Below are positions 1-5,720 of a DNA stretch of 12,050 bases, one piece after another. How positions within the stretch are numbered: position 1 is the first letter of the stretch; each line of letters begins with the position of its first letter. The translations under genes and the position numbers were made by a program. The notes under the pieces are model-generated. The model did not search any database. It was not told the DNA's origin and saw only the letters and a program-made list of their open reading frames with translations. Source of the DNA: Candidatus Parepulonipiscium sp. PG-Nun2H_MBin03 (lineage in GTDB: Bacteria; Bacillota; Clostridia; Lachnospirales; Cellulosilyticaceae); NCBI GenBank assembly GCA_001995005.1, contig MDJN01000191.1, forward strand, positions 1 through 12,050, in the 5' to 3' direction.

Positions 1-1152
1 GCATCTTGGGTACTGAAAATATTTGATTTAATTAATGATATAATAAATAATCTTGGAGATCTAAATATTGCTACTTTAAGTATAATAGAAATAGGTATTT
101 TATTATTAGGTATAGTATTAATTATGTATACAAAAAATCTATTAAAAATAGAAATGGCTAATATATGCATGTTTTGTATAGTAGTTATAGTAATACTTGT
201 AGAATTAGACTTAAGGGCAATTTATATAGAAAGACCAAACATAATGTATATTATATTATACTATGTTGTAGTATTGAGTTTATTATTTGGTATTATACTA
301 GATATAAAAAAACTCCAGAAATTTTCGTGTAGCATTATGATTTTAACAGCTATAGCGTATTTAAACTTATCAAATGAGTTCAAAATAACACAACTATATG
401 TGGGCCAAGGCGATACTTCTATTATACAAACTGAGTCAAATAATATAATTCTAATAGACTCTGGGGACAAATATGCTACAAGTAGAATATCTAATTATAT
501 AAAATATTCAGGTAATAATAAAATAGACTTAGCTATAATCTCGCATACAGATAGTGACCATGTGGAGGGGCTTATAGGATTAATAGAACAGGGTTTTAAA
601 GTTGATACTATAATTTTGCCACAGATAAATTTTGAAGATGAGTTATATTCTAAGGTAGAAGAGCTTAGCGAGCAAAATAATATTCAGTTATTTTATGCCA
701 CAACAGGGTTTAATGTGCAAATAGGTGGTATTGATATAGATTTTATATTGCCAATAAATTATACCCAAAACAAAAATGAATTATCGTTGGTATGCGAATT
801 AACATATAAAAATTTGAAAATGTTATATACAGGAGATATAGGACAAGATACAGAGAAACAAATATTAGATAAAATATCAGATGTAGATATATTAAAAGTT
901 GCTCATCATGGCTCAAAAAATTCTTCGGCTACAGAGTTTTTATTACAATCAAATCCAGAGTACGCTATAATAAGCTGTGGAAACAATAATATATATGGGC
1001 ACCCACATAATGAAGTAATTGAAGAGCTGAATAATTTAAACATACAGACTTATAGAACAGATTTAAATGGTGCTACAACGATAACTTTACGCAGCAATAG
1101 GAGTAATTTGGGTCAAAAGGAGGTGCAAATTGATACATTTATTACACGGTGA
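1..1152 (+). CDS. comEC: ComEC/Rec2 competence protein, C-terminal part (5' end outside the window)
   Basis: The reading frame is open from base 1, so the gene enters from the left edge; the ATG at 124 is internal. About 383 residues are visible. The first ~125 residues are hydrophobic membrane helices. From about base 379 comes a metallo-beta-lactamase-like domain with the start motif QLYVGQGDTS, a LIDSG strand, the metal-site-like motif SHTDSDHVEGL, then YTGDIG, AHHGSKNSS and YGHPHNEV. That order is the signature of the C-terminal domain of ComEC. In the family, ComEC is the inner-membrane channel that carries single-stranded DNA into the cell during transformation, and the C-terminal domain is thought to degrade the non-transported strand. 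The N-terminal OB-fold and most of the competence membrane domain lie outside the window. The stop codon lies 23 bases inside holA, a common neighbour in Firmicutes. Whether the strain is naturally competent cannot be told from here. Confidence 0.93.
   Translation, partial: ASWVLKIFDLINDIINNLGDLNIATLSIIEIGILLLGIVLIMYTKNLLKIEMANICMFCIVVIVILVELDLRAIYIERPNIMYIILYYVVVLSLLFGIILDIKKLQKFSCSIMILTAIAYLNLSNEFKITQLYVGQGDTSIIQTESNNIILIDSGDKYATSRISNYIKYSGNNKIDLAIISHTDSDHVEGLIGLIEQGFKVDTIILPQINFEDELYSKVEELSEQNNIQLFYATTGFNVQIGGIDIDFILPINYTQNKNELSLVCELTYKNLKMLYTGDIGQDTEKQILDKISDVDILKVAHHGSKNSSATEFLLQSNPEYAIISCGNNNIYGHPHNEVIEELNNLNIQTYRTDLNGATTITLRSNRSNLGQKEVQIDTFITR
1115..1124 (+). promoter_or_regulatory. 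Strong ribosome binding site of holA, inside comEC
   Basis: The sequence AAAAGGAGGT lies five bases before a TTG codon at 1130. It sits within the last codons of comEC and is the reason for choosing the TTG start, because no ATG or GTG in that frame is equally well placed. It suggests translational coupling of the two genes. Confidence 0.85.
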
Positions 1153-2053
1153 GGAAGAATTTTTAAAAAGTCAACGAGTAACAGAAATTACAGATAGCGT
1201 ATTAACAACAGAAGAACGACTGATGAATTTGCATATATTTAAAAAATGTGAAGTAGATAAAATCATTGATGAATGTGAAACTATGCCTTTTTTTGCTAAT
1301 AATAAAGTTGTTATACTTAAAGAAAGCCAACTGGTTATTTCTGGCAAAAAAGATGATACTGACAAAATAAACAACTGGATTGTTAATTTGCCCAGCTATA
1401 TAGTACTAATATTTGTAGAAAATAAGATAGATAAAAGAAATAAGCTGTTTAAGACTATAGTAAAATTAGGAAATGTTGAATTTGTTGAATTTCCTAGCTT
1501 AACAAAAACACATAGAATAGTAGAGCAAAAATATAATATAAAAATTGAGCATAATGTATTTGAATATTTTTACCATCGTATGCCACAGAATATAAATTAT
1601 ATCTTAGCTGAAATACAAAAATTAATATCGTATACAAATAATATTACTATAGAAAACATTGATAAAATCTGTAGCTTTAGCCTGGAGCAAAAAGTATTTG
1701 ACTTAATTAAACATGTGACAAAAAAAGATAGCACCACTTCATTAAGCATGTATAATACTTTAATATCTAATAAAGAATCTCCACTTGCTATATTAGTACT
1801 AGTAGCAAGGCAATACAGAATATTATTACAAATTAAGTATCTAGCGAAAAGTAGTGTAAAAGAAATAGCCAATAATGTTAAGTTACCAGAATTTGTTGTA
1901 AAAGATATGTTAGTTATTAGCAAAAATTTTAAGTTTTCGCAGTTAATATATATTTTAAACTTATGTTTACAAACGGATAAAGACATAAAAGAAGGGCGTA
2001 GTGAGCCTGTAAGAGCAGTGGAGTTTTTGATTATGAATTGTATTTATGAGTAG
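1130..2053 (+). CDS. holA: DNA polymerase III delta subunit
   Basis: HolA is the clamp-loader subunit that opens the beta sliding clamp ring so it can be placed on primed DNA at the replication fork. The 307-residue product is near the usual size for the family. It begins with the characteristic MIHLLHGEEEF segment (family form: a short hydrophobic strand, then GEEEFL). The middle matches the delta AAA+-like fold, which lacks Walker motifs. The C-terminal helical collar region includes SPLAILVLVARQYRILLQIK and ends with the family-typical stretch around EGRSEPVRAVEFLI. The start is TTG with a near-perfect ribosome binding site five bases upstream, and the gene overlaps comEC by 23 bases, so the two are probably co-transcribed. 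Many Clostridia have rpsT next to holA; here the next gene is an unknown small one. Confidence 0.93.
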   Translation: MIHLLHGEEEFLKSQRVTEITDSVLTTEERLMNLHIFKKCEVDKIIDECETMPFFANNKVVILKESQLVISGKKDDTDKINNWIVNLPSYIVLIFVENKIDKRNKLFKTIVKLGNVEFVEFPSLTKTHRIVEQKYNIKIEHNVFEYFYHRMPQNINYILAEIQKLISYTNNITIENIDKICSFSLEQKVFDLIKHVTKKDSTTSLSMYNTLISNKESPLAILVLVARQYRILLQIKYLAKSSVKEIANNVKLPEFVVKDMLVISKNFKFSQLIYILNLCLQTDKDIKEGRSEPVRAVEFLIMNCIYE

Positions 2054-2135
2054 AGAAAGATAAAAAATAAGATTTGCATGATGTATTAAATCGTGCCTAT
2101 TTACACAAACTAATGTTGAAGGCAGGTGAGTTGAT

Positions 2136-2366
2136 ATGAGTAAAAATCTTAAAGATTTACAATCGAAATACGAAGAGGGGTATCGATGTATTTATAAAGA
2201 AGAGAAAGATGGCTTAACAACTCTTCATCTAAAGGATTTTGCAAGAGAAAAAAGTCATACTGTATCAAGTAATGAAAATATGGAAATAGGTGCTATGGAA
2301 AACTTTTTAGATGATATCGAATTAGAAAAAAAGGCTAAAGGCCATGATATTATATGTACTGATTAA
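2136..2366 (+). CDS. Small charged protein of unknown function (76 residues)
   Basis: I do not recognise this protein. It is short, soluble and highly charged, with many Lys, Glu and Asp residues, no signal peptide and no membrane helix. Two cysteines are present, one in GYRCIYKEE near the start and one three residues from the end. The start ATG has an AGGTGAG-type ribosome binding site six bases upstream. It follows holA by about 80 bases with no clear terminator or promoter between, and a Rho-independent terminator lies about 55 bases after its stop, so it is probably the last gene of the comEC-holA transcript. A real gene is supported by the ribosome binding site, codon use like its neighbours and the following terminator. 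No function can be inferred. Confidence 0.7.
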   Translation: MSKNLKDLQSKYEEGYRCIYKEEKDGLTTLHLKDFAREKSHTVSSNENMEIGAMENFLDDIELEKKAKGHDIICTD

Positions 2367-2420
2367 GTTTTAACATAGGAACAGAAATTTCTAGTATTTT
2401 TAGTTATTTGGATATAAAAG

Positions 2421-2460
2421 GCATAAGCTACCGATATATTTTGGTGGTTTATGCTTTTTT
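2421..2460 (+). terminator. Rho-independent terminator closing the comEC-holA unit
   Basis: Arm GCATAAGCTACC (2421-2432) pairs over 12 positions, two of them G-T wobbles, with GGTGGTTTATGC (2443-2454). The loop is ten bases and six T follow (2455-2460). This separates the left transcription unit from the export operon. Confidence 0.88.
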
Positions 2461-2474
2461 CGCATGCATTAAAA

Positions 2475-2518
2475 ATTTTGCCTATATTTTGCCTATTTTT
2501 AACCGCTGATTTTCCTAT
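2475..2518 (+). promoter_or_regulatory. 11-bp periodic direct-repeat array, candidate activator site
   Basis: ATTTTGCCTAT occurs twice head to tail (2475-2485 and 2486-2496). In the same 11-bp register, 2497-2507 matches at 6 of 11 positions and 2508-2518 at 8 of 11. The CCTAT cores at 2481, 2492 and 2514 are spaced by exactly 11 and 22 bp, about one and two helical turns. Tandem 11-bp direct repeats are the known binding pattern of OmpR/PhoB-family response regulators; assigning that family here is inference. The last copy covers the place of the -35 box of the putative promoter, as in PhoB-type activated promoters. Confidence 0.5.
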
Positions 2519-2537
2519 GTGTTTTGTAGTATATTAT
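2509..2537 (+). promoter_or_regulatory. Putative promoter of the export operon (poor -35 box)
   Basis: A -10-like TATTAT lies at 2532-2537. The position 16-17 bp upstream (about 2509-2515) reads ATTTTCC, a poor match to TTGACA and part of the 11-bp repeat array. A weak -35 covered by repeats fits a promoter that needs an activator. The -10 match alone is weak evidence in AT-rich DNA. The predicted leader would be about 115 bases long. Confidence 0.4.
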
Positions 2538-2612
2538 GAATATAAGAGAAAATAAATTTCTAGAGACAAAGCATTTGGCTTATGGAAAAAATTATTTCTG
2601 AAAAATGGATCA

Positions 2613-2628
2613 ATTAAGTTAACTTAAT
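2613..2628. promoter_or_regulatory. 16-bp perfect palindrome in the operon leader
   Basis: ATTAAGTT followed at once by AACTTAAT is a perfect palindrome with no spacer. It lies about 15 bases before the ribosome binding site of the first operon gene and downstream of the putative promoter, a fitting place for a repressor operator. Chance palindromes are more frequent in AT-rich DNA, but 16 perfect bases is well above background. Confidence 0.4.
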
Positions 2629-2658
2629 AAGACCCGAAAAATTGAGAGGAGAAAGATT

Positions 2659-3060
2659 ATGTTTAAGAAAGTAGTATCATTAGGAATTATGGGCGTAGTA
2701 GCATTTGGAGTTATGGCAACCCAATCAATAGCAAGTGAGGTAGTGGAAAAACCTGCTAGAGCTGAAAAACAACTTTCTGCTGAGCAATTAGAGGCAATGG
2801 CTAATATGACAGAAGAAGAAAGGCAAGCATTTAAAGAAGCTAATAAGCCAGAAGGGAAAGAAGGCGAATGCGGTCGCAAGAAAGGCAAAGGATGCCATTT
2901 AACTGAAGAGCAAAAAGAACAAATGAAAGATATGACAGAAGAGGAAAGACGAGCTTTTATGGAAGCTAATAAGCCAGAGAGCAAAGAAGGCGAAAGACCT
3001 GAGAGAATAGAGGGCGAAAGACCTGAAAGAATAGAAGGCGAAAGACCTGAAATTCAATAG
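2659..3060 (+). CDS. Small secreted repeat protein with LTxxQ-like repeats
   Basis: A signal peptide covers residues 1-26 (MFKK, a hydrophobic core, then a likely cleavage after SIAS). The mature part has two copies of a ~30-residue unit, at residues 39-70 and 81-111. Each has the pattern L[ST]xEQxExMxxMTEEERxAFxEANKPE. Between them lies a basic patch with two cysteines and a histidine (ECGRKKGKGCH, 70-80). The tail has 2.5 copies of GERPERIE. The LT-x-x-Q beginning recalls CpxP/Spy-type and DUF2680 extracytoplasmic proteins, but that resemblance is short and I do not claim homology. The start has a GAGAGGAG ribosome binding site seven bases upstream. It is the first gene of the export operon and is related to the next gene (shared MTxxERxxFMEA). 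It may act outside the membrane with the exporter, as a chaperone, a metal or cationic-ligand binder, or a sensor; this is inference. Confidence 0.75.
   Translation: MFKKVVSLGIMGVVAFGVMATQSIASEVVEKPARAEKQLSAEQLEAMANMTEEERQAFKEANKPEGKEGECGRKKGKGCHLTEEQKEQMKDMTEEERRAFMEANKPESKEGERPERIEGERPERIEGERPEIQ
2989..3051 (+). repeat. 24-bp coding tandem repeat (2.6 copies)
   Basis: The unit begins GGCGAAAGACCTGA and is 24 bp long. Copies lie at 2989-3012 and 3013-3036, with a 15-bp partial copy at 3037-3051. It encodes GERPERIE. The DNA copies are nearly identical, which points to recent slippage or unequal exchange. Confidence 0.85.
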
Positions 3061-3101
3061 TATAGATAATAGAGAAAAAATAGAATTATAATAGAGAGAA
3101 G

Positions 3102-3132
3102 AGTGTAGGCATAGAATACATTTGCCTACACT
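3102..3132 (+). other. Intercistronic perfect hairpin without a T-run
   Basis: AGTGTAGGCA (3102-3111) and TGCCTACACT (3123-3132) form a perfect 10-bp inverted repeat around an 11-base loop. No T-run follows, so it is not a standard terminator. It lies between the first and second operon genes, seven bases before the ribosome binding site of the second. It could protect or process the mRNA, lower expression of downstream genes by partial termination, or be an operator. Confidence 0.7.
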
Positions 3133-3139
3133 GAATAGA

Positions 3140-3148
3140 GGCGGGGGA
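3140..3148 (+). promoter_or_regulatory. Unusual G-rich ribosome binding site GGCGGGGGA
   Basis: GGCGGGGGA stands nine bases before the ATG at 3158. The identical nine bases recur at 3472-3480 before the adaptor gene. Pairing with the 16S 3' end would need G-U pairs, unlike the AGGAGG sites elsewhere in the window. Confidence 0.55.
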
Positions 3149-3157
3149 GAGTAAAAG

Positions 3158-3424
3158 ATGAAAATGAAATTAGCGACTATAGCAGGAATATCAGTAATAG
3201 CAATAGCAAGTACAGTGTATGCGGTACAAATATATAATACGCCAGCACCAATAGATGTGATAAGTGAACATGCTGTAAAAACTATGACTGATAAAGAAAG
3301 ACAAGAATTTATGGAGGCAAGGCAACAACCTATAGAAGGAGAAATGCCAGAGGGAATGCCAGAAGGAGAAAGACCAGAGGGAATGCTAGAAGGAGAAAGG
3401 CCAGAAGGAAGATCAGAAAGGTGA
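3158..3424 (+). CDS. Small secreted/anchored Pro-Glu-rich protein, probably frameshifted near its end
   Basis: Residues 1-22 are a signal peptide or N-terminal anchor (MKMK, then a hydrophobic stretch ending TVYA). The mature part keeps one copy of the unit of the preceding gene, MTDKERQEFMEA (residues 43-54), so the two are related and probably arose by duplication. The tail is PEGERPEGM-type repeats. The annotated stop at 3422 gives 88 residues. The repeat units are 27, 27 and then 28 bp: an extra A in the AAA at 3417-3419 shifts the frame. Removing one A lets the frame run on as GERPEGMQPAENLS to a TAA at 3462-3464, for 101 residues, which ends 24 bases before the adaptor gene. The start choice rests on the G-rich ribosome binding site nine bases upstream. 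Function is unknown; operon position suggests a partner of the exporter. Confidence 0.7.
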   Translation: MKMKLATIAGISVIAIASTVYAVQIYNTPAPIDVISEHAVKTMTDKERQEFMEARQQPIEGEMPEGMPEGERPEGMLEGERPEGRSER

Positions 3425-3440
3425 AAGACCAGAGGGAATG
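3359..3440 (+). repeat. 27-bp coding tandem repeat with one 28-bp unit
   Basis: Units at 3359-3385 and 3386-3412 are 27 bp each and encode PEGERPEGM and LEGERPEGR. The third, 3413-3440, is 28 bp; without one A it would encode SEGERPEGM. The odd unit length is the direct evidence for an indel in the gene. Confidence 0.8.
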
Positions 3441-3471
3441 CAACCAGCTGAGAATTTAAGTTAATTTAATG

Positions 3472-3480
3472 GGCGGGGGA
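3472..3480 (+). promoter_or_regulatory. Second copy of the G-rich ribosome binding site
   Basis: GGCGGGGGA stands eight bases before the ATG at 3489 and is identical to the site at 3140-3148. An ATG at 3483 is followed at once by TAG, so 3489 is the usable start. Confidence 0.55.
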
Positions 3481-3488
3481 TAATGTAG

Positions 3489-5720
3489 ATGAATAAGAAA
3501 TTAGTAGCAGGATTATTAGTATTAGCGGCATTTGCAGGTGGCGTTGTATCAATTCAAACGCAAAGTAATATAGTTGCCTCTGAAGAGGCACCGATAATTG
3601 TAGCTAGGGAGATGCCAGTAGAAAAAGGAAGTATAATAGTAGGGCTTACCGAGTCAAGTAGTGTAACCATACCTACAAAAGATGTAAAATATGATTATGC
3701 GTTAACTATAAAAGAAGTATTGGTAAAAGAGGGGCAAACTGTAGAAGTGGGAGATGTGCTATTTAATATATCAATAGAAGAAGTTGAAGATGAAATAGAG
3801 GCTCTTGAACTTGATATAGAAAATTTAGAAGACGATAGAGATAAATTATATGATGAGATAGATTCTTTATACGATTCAATAGATAATTTAGATAGTCAAA
3901 TAACTAGTTTGTCAAGCCAATACGATAAAGCGGTATTTACTAAAAATATCCAAAGTGAGCAAGCATTATTAGACTACCAATACACATTAAATCAAGCTGA
4001 AGTAGAAGCTATAAATTATGAATTATCCCTTTTTGGTGTAGATAGAGACTTAGAAGATATAATAAAGCAACATGATGATTTGGTGGAAAAGCAAGTTGAG
4101 TATCAAGCACTGATTGCTACATATGAGCAAGACTATTTAGCTCTTGATAAGCTAGAATTAGAACTAGATAAATTAGAAGATGAAATTGATAATCTAGAAG
4201 AAGAATTAGAACTATATGAGCGTGAAAATTCTGATTATATAGGAATAAAATTAAACGATAGTTATGCAACACAAATGGATAGTTTATATAAAGAAGCTGA
4301 CTCGTTAGAAGATGATTATTGGACTGCTATAGCAACTAGAAATAGCTTAGAAAATGCATATTACATAGCGGCACAAATGTATGGAGCGGATAATATATTA
4401 GCAACAGCTGCATATGAAGAGTGGCAAACAGCCTATAGAGCAGTGGATACAGCCTATACTAAATGGCAAGATGCAGACGATGCGTACGATGATGCAAGAG
4501 ATGCTTATAATGCACATCTAAAAGAAGTTGCTCTATCAACGGAAATAGACGATTATCAATATTATATGACTAAATTAATTTCTAGTAAGCTAGATGATTA
4601 CAGTGATAATAAATCTGATTATGACGAGTATAATCAGGAGTTACAATCAAAGTACAGCAACTTAGATCTAGATGGTTTAAAAGATGCATTAGCAGAAACA
4701 GTTTATCAGGCAGAGCAGTTACAAAAAGATAAGATTGAATATGACTCAAAAACTCAAATTACTGTAATAGATGCACAATATCAGTTAGATAAAAATAATT
4801 TAAGTGCTGCTCAAGCGGAGCTAATATATAATGATACGATAAATTCTCTACAAGAAGATATAGATGATATAGCAACACAAATAAATGACACTAGCTCAGA
4901 TAAAAGCGATATATATTCTGATATAGCAGAAGTAAATGCAGATATAGCAGAAATTAACGCAGAGATAGCAAGTATTCGAGCAGAAATAAGTGAGCTAAAT
5001 CAAATTCTTAAAACATCAACAATTGTAGCAGATACGGCAGGTATTATATCTTCTATTAGTGTAGCCGCAGATGATGAAACTAAAGAAGGTGACACACTAC
5101 TTTCAATTGTAAATAATGATCAAAATACTTATTTAAGTACATATATTTCACAAGATGAGATAGGTCAAATTAGTATAGGTCAAGAAGTAATAGTAGAGAT
5201 TAGTGCGTTAAATAAAGAATACGTAGGCGTAGTAGACAGCATATCTTATAGTGCATCTCCTAGCATGGGTGGAAGCGTAAATTATTTAGTACTTGCAAAA
5301 ATAGAAGAAGATACAGATGGTGTATATGAAGGAATGAGTGCATCCACAACGTTTATAGAAAGCCAAAGCAGAGATGTTTTAACAATACAGTCAAGAGCTA
5401 TAACAAACGAAGGCGATATAAATCTTGTGAAAATACAACATGAATCTGGTGAAATAATAGAAGTAGAAGTTACATTAGGTATTTCAGATGGCGTAAATGT
5501 GGAGATTACGAGTGGTCTATTAGAAGGAGATATTATATTAATAGAAAGTGCAGTGACACAAATGGGTGACGTAACACAAGCTACAAGTGCAGAGACTACG
5601 ACAGAAGGCATGGATAGAGATGCTACCATGATGGAAGGTATGGATAGAGATGCTATGATGCAAATGATGCCGTCTGGAATGTCTGGTGCCCCATCTGGTA
5701 GTGGGCCAGGAGGGAGATAA
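3489..5720 (+). CDS. Membrane-fusion (adaptor) protein of a MacB-type ABC exporter, with very long helical region
   Basis: The 743-residue protein starts with an uncleaved anchor or signal (1-25). The first half of a lipoyl-like domain is at about 70-95 (VLVKEGQTVEVGDVLFNI) and the second at about 511-540 (VADTAGIISSISVAADDETKEGDTLLSI). Between them lie ~410 residues of acidic, heptad-like helix (97-245, 351-508) and an Ala/Tyr/Trp-rich part (about 262-345). A beta-barrel domain (about 545-620, SQDEIGQISIGQEVIVEI) and a membrane-proximal domain (about 625-690) follow. The order fits HlyD/YknX-type adaptors, which dock on the permease and form the extracytoplasmic conduit; most family members are about 350-550 residues, so this helical region is unusually long. 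The tail (704-743) is Met- and Gly-rich, with EGMDRDA twice, then MMQMM. The gene is followed without a gap by the permease. Confidence 0.88.
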   Translation: MNKKLVAGLLVLAAFAGGVVSIQTQSNIVASEEAPIIVAREMPVEKGSIIVGLTESSSVTIPTKDVKYDYALTIKEVLVKEGQTVEVGDVLFNISIEEVEDEIEALELDIENLEDDRDKLYDEIDSLYDSIDNLDSQITSLSSQYDKAVFTKNIQSEQALLDYQYTLNQAEVEAINYELSLFGVDRDLEDIIKQHDDLVEKQVEYQALIATYEQDYLALDKLELELDKLEDEIDNLEEELELYERENSDYIGIKLNDSYATQMDSLYKEADSLEDDYWTAIATRNSLENAYYIAAQMYGADNILATAAYEEWQTAYRAVDTAYTKWQDADDAYDDARDAYNAHLKEVALSTEIDDYQYYMTKLISSKLDDYSDNKSDYDEYNQELQSKYSNLDLDGLKDALAETVYQAEQLQKDKIEYDSKTQITVIDAQYQLDKNNLSAAQAELIYNDTINSLQEDIDDIATQINDTSSDKSDIYSDIAEVNADIAEINAEIASIRAEISELNQILKTSTIVADTAGIISSISVAADDETKEGDTLLSIVNNDQNTYLSTYISQDEIGQISIGQEVIVEISALNKEYVGVVDSISYSASPSMGGSVNYLVLAKIEEDTDGVYEGMSASTTFIESQSRDVLTIQSRAITNEGDINLVKIQHESGEIIEVEVTLGISDGVNVEITSGLLEGDIILIESAVTQMGDVTQATSAETTTEGMDRDATMMEGMDRDAMMQMMPSGMSGAPSGSGPGGR

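Noticed and set aside
2074..2103. Promoter between holA and the 76-residue gene (TTGCAT ... TATTTA)
   Set aside because: Spacing of 18 bp with a poor -10; not convincing enough to separate this gene from the holA transcript.
2619..2984. Minus-strand reading frame opposite the first secreted protein, and similar ones opposite the adaptor, permease and holA
   Set aside because: They are antisense shadows of well-supported genes and have no ribosome binding site or recognisable protein features.
3064..3092. Internal promoter with TATAAT at 3087-3092
   Set aside because: No -35-like sequence lies 16-18 bp upstream and there is no extended -10 TG, so a chance match in AT-rich DNA is more likely.
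2989..3440. Short direct repeats as a CRISPR array
   Set aside because: The repeats are in-frame coding units with no unique spacers, and no cas gene is present.
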